From Hyperoodon ampullatus (Eukaryota > Chordata > Mammalia > Artiodactyla > Ziphiidae), in contig OX457061.1 of NCBI GenBank assembly GCA_949752795.1, forward strand, positions 8,987,239 through 9,051,238: a DNA stretch of 64,000 nucleotides, given 5' to 3'. The notes under the pieces were generated by a model, which saw only the letters and a list, made by a program, of their open reading frames with translations, did not search any database and was not told the DNA's origin. Each line of letters begins with the position of its first letter. Position 1 is the first letter of the stretch. The translations under genes were made by a program, and so were the position numbers. Below, in pieces: positions 1 to 11,539 of the stretch.

Positions 1-371
1 AACACCAGGCCTGCATGAAACATTCTGGTGCTGCTGAAACCCAATGCAAGAAAAAAATAAATAAAATGGCATTCCGTGATGGATATTCATGAAGTACTCA
101 TCCTAATTTAAAAGAAAACAAGTCTAGAGTTCTTACTGCATTAATTCATGTGAGCCTGAAAGAACATTTTTATCCAAACTGTTAGATTTCCTACCAAGGC
201 GTTAACATTCTCCAAGTCTGCTCAGATACAATAATTCTGAGAGTGCGGTTTCGTTTGACAGTGGAGACTGTCTTTCAGTCAGTGCAGAACATCAGAAGCT
301 TCTTCTGAGCTTTGCTAGCAGAGTAGGAATGGACTCTTTAACCTGACTGGCAATAACAGTTACTGAGCTCC

Positions 372-575
372 AACTGTGTTCTGTACACTAAGGAAGCTCT
401 CTACCTGCTCACTGAATCTTCATGACAACACTATGAGATAGACACGGCAGCTATCCCCATTCTACAGATGAGAAAACACTCAGAGAGACTAAGAACCTTT
501 CCCAAACTCACTAATGACTGGCTGAGCCAGGATTTGAACCTGGATTTGACAGTCTCCAGAGCCAGAATTCTTATC
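372..575 (-). repeat. MIR SINE fragment
   Basis: The core reads 'ccccattctacagatgagaa' followed by 'gagccaggatttgaacctgg', the reverse complement of the MIR tRNA-like head and core. It is old and diverged, with no visible target duplication. Confidence 0.8.
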
Positions 576-1474
576 TCCCGTAAGAATAAGATTTTAATCC
601 AGGCACAGTGGTGAGAAGTAGGGGGTTTTACTGGTGCTAGAGTCTTACTGATCACCTTTGAGTGGAAAGAAAATTTCTCATTTAAGGGTGTATCATTACA
701 CCAACACAGTGATAATTAAGGGGTTACAATTCCTCGTACTTTGCAGCCATTTCTCTGCATAATGTCCATTCTTTTTACTTCTGTCTATGAAGTGGGCAAT
801 TAGATGCTTAAAATCCTATCAGGAAATAGAAAGATTTGTTTCAGTTAAAGGAATGAATAAGCTTTCTTAGGGCAAAGAACTCAAAAAAGTCAAGGAGTAG
901 CATCTTATCTGCTTACTGCTGGCATTTCAGGGGGTACCAGACCTGGGAAATATATTAAGTCCCACCTCTAAAGATAAAAGGATTAGAAAAGCTCACCTTG
1001 AATTGCTTTCTTCCATGAAGTTTTCCATGCCATCAATACAACCAGAAAATAACCGTTAGAAATTAAACTGCCTTCAGCTGATGGCCTTCACTAAGCTAAA
1101 TTCAGCAGTTTGTCAGCTACAAAACATTAAATGGACACAATTAAGAAGTTTGAAAACCATTAAGCAGAATTCAAACTAGAGAAAGATGAAAATTAATGGG
1201 AATAAAACATAATGACACATTATAGATTCGTGATACTGACATTTTTGACAAGTGCTTCAGCTGGAAGGTAAAAGTAGGATCCACAGACATGTAGAAATAC
1301 ACAGCTCAGTAAATACACTGAGGTCCAGCAGCCTATCATTTCTCCACCTTGATAAATTTACACCTAATAATGATGATGATGATGAAAATGTAAATATTAA
1401 GCAGTTACTAGGTGCTATAAACTTTGCTACCTCCTTCATATACTTTTTTTCACTTTAAAACTCCCAAAACCCTA

Positions 1475-1615
1475 GGAAATGGATTTTATTATCCCCATAC
1501 TACAAATGAGAGAACAGAGGCTCAGAGACGTTATATAAATTGTCCAAGTTCACATGGCTAGTAAGTAGCCTTGCTGGGATTCCAACCCAGACCGGTCTGA
1601 TTCCAAAGCTGATGT
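1475..1615 (-). repeat. MIR SINE fragment
   Basis: It contains 'ttatccccatactacaaatg', then 'cagaggctcagagacgttat' and 'gggattccaacccagacc', matching reverse-complement MIR core and head. Confidence 0.75.
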
Positions 1616-2474
1616 ACTTTCCCCACAGCCTCCAACTGAAGGATTACATGATGTTTTCCTTTCCCATAATCAAGAGTAAACATTTTAATGTTTCAAAGAT
1701 TCATTTTATGTTATCTGCACTCGAAGAATGAAAGCTGAAAACACCCACCTTGAATGGCAGCACTAGACGTAAATGATATATGACAGAGAAAACTGATAAC
1801 TAATAAAAGCTCCTCCTTTAAAAAGGGGGGGTTCAAAAAAATTTAAGTCATTTACCAACAAAAATTAGGAAGTATTTGCATACCTATTACAAAAGCCCAG
1901 CTACAGTATTAGATATTACAAGGGCTTCAAGAGAAGTATTAAGACAAACTGCCCTCAAAAAAAACACCCACTTCAGCTGGGACAAGAGCAAGTTCAGTAA
2001 CCAAGAAACAAGTGCTGAATCCTGTGCTTTAGATTCTGAGTGCCACAGAGGCATGGGGGTAGGGCAGTCAGGGAACACCCTCTGGAGGAAGTATATCTTC
2101 AGCAGGGGCTTGAAGGAAGTGAAATGGAGAATTTACACAGAGGAGAAGAAAAAGGAGGCCAGGACTTCAGAAGGGGGAACCAGAGGAGCGACGCCCTAGA
2201 AGCAGTCACAGACTCGCTTCTGCAGGAGACAGACGGGGAGGAGAAGCAGCAAATAAGGTCCAAGGAGGTGAGGAGAGCCTTGAAAAGCACGGTGGGCACT
2301 GACTGGACGCAGTGTGGCAGGCAGAGGATGTACTCAGCTTTGAATAGTGGTATAAATACCTGTGGCCTTTTAGCTTATCTCCTGGCCCCCAGCCTCTCCC
2401 TTCCCCTCCTGTAAATGATCATGAACCACCCCTAGTCTCTTGCCTCTCACCACTGCCTTTAGAATAGTTTCAAC

Positions 2475-2735
2475 TTTGGCCTAGTGTTCAAGTTCTTTCA
2501 GGAACTAGCCCAGCCAATCTTTCCTTATTCCCTTCCTTTGAGCACCCTTCTCTACAAGGAAACTGGTCTATTCACTAACTCCACAGGATCACTGGGTCTG
2601 ATTCTTCTTTTCCTATCTGAGCCCTACTCATCCTTTTAACAGCCAGCTCAAACCCCACCCCCTCACTAAAGCCTTTCCTGACCACTTGGCCTACAGTAAC
2701 CTCCATCTCTCCTTCCTCTTAACACTACAGCACAC
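2475..2735 (+). repeat. L2 LINE fragment
   Basis: Sequence such as 'actaaagcctttcctgacca' and the following cysteine-codon-rich stretch resembles the L2 3' coding/UTR region. This is recognised by eye only. Confidence 0.45.
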
Positions 2736-4060
2736 AGGCTTGTCTCATCAATCAATTACCTTTCCACAGGTAAAGTCTCAGCACCCAGTGTAAAGCTGCT
2801 TGGAGGCTGTAAGTGTGCCTCCTACGACTTTACCCCACCACATGGAACAGCATCTTGACATTTAATAAGCAAGCAAACACTCAACTCTTTTTTTGACTTC
2901 CTATATTAAGTTTAGCATTAGCATAAAGGAAGGATGGGAGAGGTGGGGGGGACTTCTGAAGTCAGAGACCAGCTAAAAAGCTGCTGCAATCATCCAGATG
3001 TGAGGCAAACAGGGCCTGACTAGGGAACAAAGAGAAAATGGGCAGATATAAACAACAAAAAAAATTTTTGCATGCAAAAACTCAGCAGGATGTGATTGAC
3101 TACTACTAGGAACAAAAGCAAGGAATGAATTAGGATAAGGTTAGGTTTAGAAACGCTTCTTGGATTCATTTTAAACCCTGTCTGAAAACAAGTGTATTAA
3201 GCGGCTAAAAAGTCCACATTTGCAAAAAGTCTTCGGTGAAACTGCCCAATATCTTGAACCAGGAACAGCCATTCCAATTTCAGACATACACAGAATGATA
3301 GAGCTGGAAGGGTCTTTAGAGAGCTTATCTAAAACCCTCACTGATCAGGTGGGGAAACTGAGGCCCAGCATGGAAGAGGCTTGCTGAAAGCCTCAAGACT
3401 GAGACTCCCAGACTGTTCATGCCCCAAGGCACAGCCGCCTAGCCTAGAAGGACACTGTTTACATACCCAGGCCAGCCCAGCCCTCCGTAATGGCAGGACC
3501 GTCTGAGGGCGAGAGTGACCATGGAGACGTCCAGGGCCAAGCAGGACGCGCCGCCGCCTGTTTACCTGGAGAAAAGCCGTGGCGTGGGGCAGGAGCTCGG
3601 TTGCAGCCACCAGCAGGGCCGACCCCGCGGCCCGGCCCGGCTCTCCCGGGGACTTAACCATCCGGCCTCCCCGTACAAAGGGGGAGCGCCCCCGGGGCCG
3701 AGGGGCCCGGAAGCGGGGGATCCCGAGACGCCCGGGCGGAGGCTGGGGAGCCCGGGGCAGCTGGCCGAGCGCTACCCTCAGACCCGCCAGCAGCGCCCGG
3801 ACTCCGGGGCCAAGCAGGGTTGGCCCCTTGGGGGCGCGCGCCGGACCAGAGCAGGTGCCCAGAGCTTCCCGACCCCGCCCGGCCTCGGCTCCAACCCGCA
3901 CCACCCGCCCACCCGCCGGCCCGAGGGGCTGACCAGGCGCAGAGGCTCCCGCCCCGCCGCGCCCAGAGGGAACCGGACAGCGGCCAGGGGCTGCCACCGA
4001 CCCCGCTGGCTCCGCCCGCGCCTTGCCCGCCTCCCGCCGCCCCCCGCCGGCGCGACTCAC

Positions 4061-4230
4061 CTGCGGAGAGCGCCGCGCTCACATTGCCCGCCCGCGGCGC
4101 CCCCTCCGCCGCCGCCGGCGCCAGGCCCGTCCCCGCCGCTCCGGCTGCCGCCCCAGCCCGCGCCCCCCGCCCCCGGAAGCGCTTCTCGGCCCCGCCCCCT
4201 CAGCGCCGGCGCTTCCGGGCAGGCGCGGAC
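4061..4230 (-). other. ZBTB34: ZBTB34 non-coding exon 1 (predicted; 5' end approximate)
   Basis: On the minus strand the exon ends at 4061 with CCGCAG followed by the strong donor GTGAGT. The last 24 nt begin with an AUG-UGA minimal upstream ORF (4084-4079). The region aligns to the ZBTB43 first exon at about 47.4-47.6 kb: a 27-bp block (4104-4130) is identical and lies the same distance from the donor. No ZBTB34 coding sequence is in the window, so the symbol rests on recalled human synteny (ZBTB43 then ZBTB34, same strand) and on paralogy. The transcription start cannot be read from sequence, and 4230 is a guess near the distal ETS site. Confidence 0.6.
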
Positions 4231-4260
4231 TGGGGTGCTGGCGACACGGGACGGGTCTCT
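4100..4260 (-). promoter_or_regulatory. ZBTB34: ZBTB34 core promoter, paralogous to ZBTB43 promoter
   Basis: It carries CCGGAA at 4173-4178 and the opposite-strand TTCCGG at 4213-4218, an inverted pair of ETS/GABP-type sites. GC-box-like 'ccccgccccc' lies between them. There is no TATA box. The same pair, with nearly the same spacing, occurs in the ZBTB43 promoter. Confidence 0.6.
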
Positions 4261-4406
4261 CTCCGGGACTCCGAGTCTGGGATCCCGCTCGGGCTGTGTC
4301 CGGGAGTCTCGCCGCGGACGAATGGACGAGCGGCAGCCTTGGTCCCGACTCCGGGAGGGAACGGCGGCAGCTCCGCGCATCACGGCCTCCCGCCCGCCTT
4401 CTCCTC

Positions 4407-4424
4407 GGCGCCCCCTGCTGGCGG
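4407..4424 (-). promoter_or_regulatory. CTCF-like motif
   Basis: The minus strand reads CCCGCCAGCAGGGGGCGC, a close match to the CTCF core (CCASYAGRKGGC). It sits at the upstream edge of the ZBTB34 island. Occupancy is unknown. Confidence 0.55.
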
Positions 4425-5119
4425 GAGGAGGGCTGCTCCGCGGGGCGCGCCCGGGGCTCCCGGAGCGGAATGGGTGAGAGGCCAGGACCTTCGACCTGCC
4501 ATCACCCGGGGCCTGCACCCACCGTGCGTCCAGCCTTCCGCTTCCGAGACCCTCTCTCTCACAGCCCTTCGGATGCCTGCCCCTCACCCAGGCTGCACAG
4601 CAGTTACCTGTGCGGTGGTTACCTTGCCGGACCGGGTCACCTAACTTAGGACCTTGGGCAGATTCCCTCTCCCTCAAAGCCGAGATAAAAATAACGAACT
4701 TGGGGATGTGAAACTCCTGTCACAGACCAAGTCTCAAAAAAAATGTGCATTTCCAGATCCTTGGAGACACCCAATCTTGACACTCGAGTTGGGGTGGGAG
4801 CCTCGCTCAGCATTTTCCTGTTTCAGGCGAATTTAACACCCTTTGAAGGTGTTATGAAATAACACAGGTGTTATGTTAGGTGAAATGTAAGGTGAAATGT
4901 AAACACCCTTTACATTTTGGTGGACTCCTGCGAAGTTGTGGCAGAAGTTTATTTTCCTTTTTCTGACTGTGTAATAAAAATAAACTAGGAGTCAAAGATA
5001 TCAGCTCCTCTTCAAGTTAGAAAGCTGAGACTTCCTGATGTTACCTCATCCTCCGCAAGTGGGAACTCTCCAGGCTCCGTCCAGTAGCCACCTTCCAATA
5101 ACAAGGGCCACCTTTTGTT

Positions 5120-5275
5120 GGACACTGGGCAGCGCGCTGTGTAGACACTTTATAGACATGACCTCCTTTAATACACAGCCCCAGGACTGTTAATATCCCC
5201 ATTTTATCAAGGAGTGAACTGAGGTTCAGAGAAGTTAAGTGTCATCTAAAGTCACACAGCTAAATGGCAGACTTG
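5120..5275 (-). repeat. MIR SINE fragment
   Basis: 'aatatccccattttatcaag' followed by 'gaggttcagagaagttaagt' and 'gtcacacagctaaatggcag' is reverse-complement MIR. Confidence 0.8.
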
Positions 5276-5279
5276 GGAG

Positions 5280-6845
5280 GAGCTCCCTTGTCTGTCTGAC
5301 TCCAGACAGGAACTTTTTGTGGCAATGGAATATTCCGAACAGAACTTTAGGTAACCTAACTGCAGGCACCTGGGCAGAGTCTCACTCTCTAATTACTATT
5401 CTTCTTGAGCTATTTCCTTGAGATCTGCCCCCAAGAGTGAAGTCTGTGAACCCAAAGGCATAGGAAGACATCGATCGTCTTGTCAGGCCAGGACCACTGG
5501 GCTGATTCACACCCCACATGAGTGAGTTCCTGTTTCCCCACAGACCAGCTGTGGGTTTCATCATTTTAACTGATTTTTGCTAAGTTTATTGGTAAGAATT
5601 GGGGTCTTCTTGGCTGTAATAATCGTATTTGCGTGTCATTAAGGATTATAAAGACTGAAATGTTCCTTAGTATTTAAACTTTGTGCCACGTGTCTCAAAG
5701 TTATTAGCCATCCGTCCATTGGACACTGGGTATTTCCCTCATAGCTTTATATTTATTCCCCCACCTTACTGGGTCACTCAACTCATATATTTTTCCAGTG
5801 CCCTGCTTTTGTTGTTGTCATTTAGCTGATTATGTGTCATAATCTCTACTAACTTTAGTTAGAAAAGTGTCACTTCACAATTAGGGTGCATGTGTTTGTG
5901 TTTTCCCATGATGTTTGTGGCATTTTTAAATGATTTAACTATGCCTATTTGAAATCAAAAAGAGTCTAGAGGGTGATGTATGGGCCTCATTCCACAGTTA
6001 CCCAGTTTCCCTAGCAGTATTTATGAAATGATAAAAGTCACATTTCATCCAGTCAAAGAGGGGTTTTGCCATAATGGAGGTATGCAACACTGGCGTCTGG
6101 TGTTAGCCAATATCTGTGTTCTGCCTTCTCTTCTTCCAAGGCACATGGCTAAACACATCTTCCAGCCTCCCCTCCATGCCATGTGTTAATTGAGATAGTG
6201 TAGAAGTGCTTGTAAAAGTTAATTCCTTCTCCCTCCTTTCCTCTTCTTCCCTTTCTTGGACAGACAGGGCCCAAATCTCCACTTCCTATCTATTCCAGAT
6301 TCCTGAGCACTTAGAGAGTCAAGATAGCCAGGTTATCTGATCCCAGCCTCTCCTTCTTCTGGCTTCCACAAGGGGACCCTTTCTGCCAAAGCTCAGGTCC
6401 ACTTTGAAATCCCCAGAGTCTGGCAAAGCTTATTGTCTGTTGGCACCTGTCAGAGTCTTGACACACATAAGTCACGAATATCCTTTAAACAAAAAAATTA
6501 TATTATCTGGGATTTCCTCACTCTTGCTCCCCTCACCAGGACCCACTGGTGTGCCCCTTCCACTTGTCTCACTACCTGAGTAGTTTGGGGCCAGCAGGGG
6601 GAGTCAGCCTCTCCAAACAGTTCCAAGCTGTTCAATGACTTCTATTATAGAATATCCTAGTGGGTCAGGTTTCCACCTGGCCAGCTCTGCAGAGTAGAGT
6701 AGGTGTTCCACCCAGTCCGGGAAGAGCAGTCTTCCTGGGAGACTCTCTGGTCCTCACTGCCTGTGTGATGGGAGCCTTTCTTCTTCATCTGTTAAATGGC
6801 AATTAGGCTGAGGGGTGAGATTTGTGGCCTCCCCTCCCACAGCCA
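5280..6845. other. Intergenic, no feature recognised
   Basis: Unique AT-rich sequence. I see no exon, RNA gene or clear repeat. Short ORFs here lack codon bias or family resemblance. Confidence 0.5.
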
Positions 6846-6849
6846 AGGG

Positions 6850-7075
6850 TGGGCAGTAGAGTGCTATGGCTAAGCAGTGAGGCAGATCCGGGTCCCCGTC
6901 CCCACTCAGCCACACAAGGTGGACTGCCGTAACTCAGCCTCACAACGGCTCCGTGATCTGAAGTGGGGCCAGGCACTCGCCGGGCTGAGCTCTGGCCTCC
7001 TCATCTGTATAGAGGGTGATGACACCAACCTCAGTGGTAAATATGACCATAATAGAGCACGGCACACACAATAAT
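6850..7075 (+). repeat. Diverged MIR SINE
   Basis: The arrangement 'gtgctatggctaagcagtg', 'cctcctcatctgtatagagg' and 'agagcacggcacacacaata' follows the order of MIR head, core and tail. Confidence 0.55.
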
Positions 7076-7439
7076 TATTCTTGGTCAGCAAGAAAGCAAG
7101 GGAGGAAAGATGGCTTCAAGAGCCTCCACCCATTTTCGTGAAGCCTTTTCTCACTTCCTGGAGAGAGAGATGGCTCTTTCCTGTCCTCCTGTCTCACCTG
7201 CCCAGCCTCTGGGTGGGCCTGGCTTGCCTCTGATCTGAGCCCTGCTGGTACCCACTGGGCTCAGGTGTTGCCTCTGGAGTCCTTCCTGACTCACTTTCTT
7301 CCTGATCTGCTCTCTCCTGGTTTCCTGCTGATTCTCCAATACCACCCCTGTAATAGACAACTGCTGGCACTCTCTACTTCTCCTGTGTAGTAGCCACAAT
7401 GGCAATTAATTAATGACCTGTACAATTATGAGTTTAATA

Positions 7440-7550
7440 TCTGTGTCCCCCACCACTAGCTTGTAAACTCCATGAGGATGAGACCTTGTTTGACTTCTTT
7501 CTTGCTGTTTCTCCAGTGTTTGGTACTCAATAAATATTTGTTGAATTAAT
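7440..7550 (+). repeat. L2 LINE 3' end
   Basis: 'gtaaactccatgaggatgag' followed by 'ctcaataaatatttgttgaa' is the characteristic L2 3' terminus. Confidence 0.85.
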
Positions 7551-9295
7551 AGATAAGGAACAGTTACCAGTTTTTGCTTCTATGTCTGTGTTCCTTGAGG
7601 GTAGGGGCTGTTTAATTGATCCATTTCCTCTGTACCCTGCGGAGAACCTGGTACTAAATAAGCAGCAGTGAATATTTGCTGAGGGAAACAAAACAGGAGT
7701 AAATGAGTGGATGAACTGAGAGACTGAACCCACACCTCTCTTCCCCTTTTCCCTGCATCATGGCTTATGACTGAGTCCCCCTGTCTGTGTAAATTGTCTC
7801 TTGGTTCTGAACAGCCTCTGTCTTGCAGCTTCCTTTGACTCACAAGGATGATGGGCAAGAAGAGAAAGATCTTCCACATTTGTAGGGCGTTCTCATTTGA
7901 AAAATAAGGTTTTCAGGAAATCCACCCCAGTCCCTGCAGAGAACACATCTACCTCATCAAAAGGGTGGCTACCCTCCAGGAGAGGGTACACAGATACATA
8001 ACACTTTTTGGCCCAGTGCATTTACCTCCTAATTTCCATCAAAGCCATTAATCGCAAAGTTTCATACTTAACGCTCATACAAACCGTGGTAGGCAGTGTT
8101 GTCTTCTGGTCAAGAGAATAGTGGAGACTTCAGAGTTGCTTTGGGTGAATCACTTAATCTTTTTTACCCTTTCTTATCCATCTGTCAAGGGAGCCTAACA
8201 TTCCCAAATTTCCTTTTAATAAACATTCTTGTTCACATTTAAACATTCCTGGAAAGACATTTTACAATCAGTGAGTATATTTAATCTGGTTGTGTTTTTT
8301 GCCCCAAACTCGGTCAATAAATCCAGAGTGTATCTCAGAATCAATGGCATTCTTGAAAGCTATGTCTTGAAGTGGACTGCTGTAACTCACATCACATTTT
8401 CTCACAGGCAGATGTCTGACTAAAGTTAGTAAAGTGAAGACATCTGCAAAGATGCAGCCTGGTTTCAAAAGGTGATTGAGCTCTAAGTGTTCTAAACCAG
8501 GCACAAACCTGCCAGGCATGCCTTGGATTTCAACGAAGTGAGCAAGCTGCACGTGAAGAGCATTCTTGCTGCCACATGTGTTTAATGTAAAGCCAACATC
8601 CTGTCCATCAAACACGAGACCAGAAGCATTGCTCGCCTTCCCTCAGAAGTCAGAGGGTTTTGCAGGATGACTTTGATGACCAAGACTCTTTAAAAAAGAT
8701 GCCCGGGGAGATGGAAACTTTTCTCCTCAGTAAAATTCCCCAGAACAAATAGTTCCACTGACCTTAGACATGACTTCAGCACTTTCTTGAGTTGAAAGCT
8801 GTTGAAAAATAAAAGTCATGGCATCTGATTGTTTGATGGCTTCACTAAAGATTTCGAATATGAGGATCTGGAGAGGGGGTGTCTCTTTAATCCCTCTTTT
8901 TTTCCTTCTTACAACAGAATCAGAATGGAGGGGAGCCCTTTGGGAACTGAGTCCCTGGGGCTTCAGGATGGTTCCAGGCACTGTGGAGGAGGGAGGAGAG
9001 TCCATCTTTCTTTCTTTTAATCAACGTTCATGAGGTAAATTGAGTTTTGGTCAATGTATACATCTGCCACCATGACCTTTGCTTTTCTGACTTGCTGAGC
9101 ACAAACAAGGTGCTCAGCATCTGGTTTTTGATCCTGCCTCCCAGGGTCCCCGTGCATCCTCTCCCTGCCTGTTCACACTGCAGGAATCAGTGACTGCAGG
9201 ATGGAGCCCTGATAGGAGGAGGTGACATCACCACACTCAGGGCAGATCAGCTGGGCAGTGGAGGCACACAATGCCTGGGAAACCCTGTCATGACA
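7551..9295. other. Intergenic, mostly unique
   Basis: A weak L2/MIR-like piece lies near 7585-7700. The remainder is unique. A 115-codon minus-strand ORF at 8268-8615 resembles no family I recognise and has no promoter or splice context. Confidence 0.45.
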
Positions 9296-9299
9296 TGAC

Positions 9300-9570
9300 T
9301 GTTGCATATTTATTCATTCAACAAATATTTTTTGAGTGCTAATTAAGTGCCAAACATTGCTCTAGGTGCTGGGGATATAGCAGTGGACAGGAAAAAAAAA
9401 AAAATCCCTGCCCTTCAGGAGTGTACATGCTATCAGGGAAAGAGAGGAATAAACTAACAAGATATATAGTATGTTAGATGGTGAGAAGGGCTATGGAAAA
9501 AATAAACAGGGAAGGGGAAAAGAGAGAAGACAATACATTACCCGATGACAAACTTTTATACCAGTTTGAA
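9300..9570 (-). repeat. L2 LINE 3' region
   Basis: 'ttattcattcaacaaatatt', 'gtgctggggatatagcagtg' and the 'tagtatgttagatggtgaga' stretch match the complement of the L2 3' end. A 13-A run interrupts it. Confidence 0.85.
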
Positions 9571-9894
9571 ATTCTTACCTGACTTCTGTATCAAACCAGA
9601 GGATGCTCATAGCTGCTGGGTGAGCAGGGGCTCATGGCACCTTTACCTGCCTTCCTGACCTTAATCTTCTTCCGGCTGCTGACACTGAGCCGGGGTTTGC
9701 CTGTGTACCTGCCCTGTTCTGATCAATCCTCTTGTGCTGGGCTCCCCGAGGATCTGCTCCTCAGCAGCTCCTGTGTCTCCTCTGTCTCCTGGTCTCATCC
9801 CTGTGGTCCTGTCCACTATCCCTGGCCCAGAATGGGGCTGGCTTTGTCTTCAGATTCAGTGCGTCCACTGTTAGACACAACTTTTTTTGCCACC

Positions 9895-10105
9895 TTTCTA
9901 AGATTGGGCAACGTGGTAAAGACCATGAGACCCTGGGCAAGTTAATCAGACTCTCTCAACCTCGGTTTCTCATCTGTAAGGTGGACGTGGTCGCAGCGCA
10001 CCTGTCCCAGATGGTTGTTATGGGGATGCCATGAGATAGTTGAAATAAAGTGGTTTTCGAAGGCTTGTACTTAGTGGATGCTGAATCAGTAGTAGCTGTT
10101 CACGT
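9895..10105 (+). repeat. MIR SINE
   Basis: 'ctcggtttctcatctgtaag' and the downstream 'gttgttatggggatgccatg' give the MIR core in forward order. Confidence 0.7.
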
Positions 10106-10823
10106 AGGAGGGACTGAGCTAATGGCAGCCATGCAGGGGAGAGTGCAGCACGGGAGCGCACCCTGGCTTTGTCTCCCATCCCCCCTCCCCAGCCCCTCTG
10201 GATCTCCCGTCCTCCCCAACCACTGTCATTCTCGGCTCCCCTTTCATCATGGAGCTTAGCTCCGTGGAATCTTCGCCTCTGGCCACTTAATGAGAAAAAC
10301 TCTTCAGCGGATCTGCTCCCTCCCTCCCTCCCACTCTCATCGCCTGAAGAACAGTCTCTGTTCAAAGGGGACGATGCCTTCCTTGTCAGTCAAGACTCAA
10401 GCAGGTTGGGGAATCTTAGCCCCTTCTTTACTTTAAATGCACTCATGGCCAAACTAGTCAGTGGGTTACATTTGTCCAGGGCACTCCTCTGCAGAGAGGA
10501 TCTCATCTCTGCATGATGAGAATCAAAGCCCCTTGGTTATCTCCCCGCATGGAAGCCTGGCCTAGCTGACAATTTACACTGTAACAATTCTTATGTCTTA
10601 ACCCACTCCCCTTACTCACAAGACATACAGATAAGTAACCTCTACCCATTCTCCTCTTCCTTTAAACTTCTTGTTTCTTTTTCCTTGAGTTCCCTGAATT
10701 TTGACCAAGTTGGACATGCTCATCTTTTTGAAGTTTTAGGCAGAACTTTGGGGCCTGAAGTCTTGTTAGGAGTGGCTCAACTTCCGGTCAAGCAATAAAA
10801 TTAAGAACACAGTTTCTTTGATC

Positions 10824-11029
10824 AAAACTCCCTGAACAGGGCCTCCCTGGTGGCGCAGTGGTTGAGAGTCCGCCTGCCGATGCAGGGGATACGGGTTCGT
10901 GCCCCGGTCTGGGAGGATCCCATATGCCGCGGAGCGGCTGGGCCCGTGAGCCATGGCTGCTGAGCCTGCGCATCCGGAGCCTGTGCTCCGCAACGGGAGA
11001 GGCCACAACAGTGAGAGGCCCGCATACCA

Positions 11030-11071
<42 letters not shown>

Positions 11072-11079
11072 CCTGAACA
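10824..11079 (+). mobile_element. CHR-family SINE (short form) with intact TSD
   Basis: The body spans about 10839-11064, from the tRNA-like head to a poly-A run of over 30 nt. Perfect 15-bp target duplications, 'aaaactccctgaaca', lie at 10824-10838 and 11065-11079. The intact flanks and long tail mark a fairly recent insertion. Confidence 0.95.
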
Positions 11080-11084
11080 AAGGT

Positions 11085-11235
11085 AAGATGCTTAACCTCT
11101 CTGAACTTCTGTTTCCCCATCTGTGAAATGGAGATAAGTGTTCTGATCCTCAAGGGTTGTTAGGAGCAGTACAATGAGATAATGATTGTAAAGCACTTTG
11201 CAAAGTGTCTTATGTGTGATAAACAAGCAAAAGCC
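11085..11235 (+). repeat. MIR SINE
   Basis: 'tgtttccccatctgtgaaat' followed by 'aagcactttgcaaagtgtct' gives MIR core and tail. Confidence 0.75.
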
Positions 11236-11439
11236 AGAAGCTCCTATGTCCACAGTGGGGTTTGTTAGGATAAGTCTTATTTTCCTGCCAAGCCTTCTCT
11301 ATCATGTCCAACTACCTGGGACCTATCACGCTGAGCCCTAGGCATCTGCTGATTCGTCTGTCAGGCTTAAGCAGCTTAACGACAAGGACCTTGTCTGGCT
11401 CTCATACAATTCTTAGAAGTTACCAGCATTTCCTGTTGT

Positions 11440-11535
11440 CAGGGGCTTCCTGTGACTTGAGAGCAGGGGCTGTGTCTTGTTCCCCACTGTGGTCCCTGTG
11501 CCTAGCACCAAGCTCAATAAATGTCTTAAAACCAA
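11440..11535 (+). repeat. L2 LINE 3' end
   Basis: 'gagcaggggctgtgtcttgt' then 'caccaagctcaataaatgtc' matches L2. Confidence 0.7.
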
Positions 11536-11539
11536 GAAC

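Larger units (their letters stand above)
1..4060 (-). other. ZBTB34: ZBTB34 intron 1 (5' part)
   Basis: This stretch lies downstream, on the minus strand, of the predicted ZBTB34 first-exon donor at 4061/4060. I see no convincing internal exon. It holds two MIR fragments, an L2 fragment and otherwise unique AT-rich sequence. The short ORFs in it look like chance or repeat frames. The assignment depends on the promoter identification, which is inference from paralogy and recalled gene order. Confidence 0.6.
3490..4480. promoter_or_regulatory. ZBTB34: CpG island at ZBTB34 5' end
   Basis: About 1 kb is very GC-rich with dense CpG, in sharp contrast to the AT-rich flanks. Long overlapping ORFs here in both strands (for example 3515-4477) are proline/arginine/glycine-rich low-complexity frames, a by-product of GC content. 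The island covers the predicted first exon and donor of ZBTB34, a paralogous promoter block and a CTCF-like motif. Confidence 0.85.

Noticed and set aside
3338..4677. Several long ORFs on both strands in the 3.5-4.6 kb region (up to 320 codons).
   Set aside because: They overlap in many frames, are Pro/Arg/Gly/Ala-rich, and coincide with a CpG island; scarcity of AT-rich stop codons explains them.
8268..8615. 115-codon minus-strand ORF in unique sequence.
   Set aside because: No family resemblance, no splice or promoter context; such a length is expected by chance in 64 kb.
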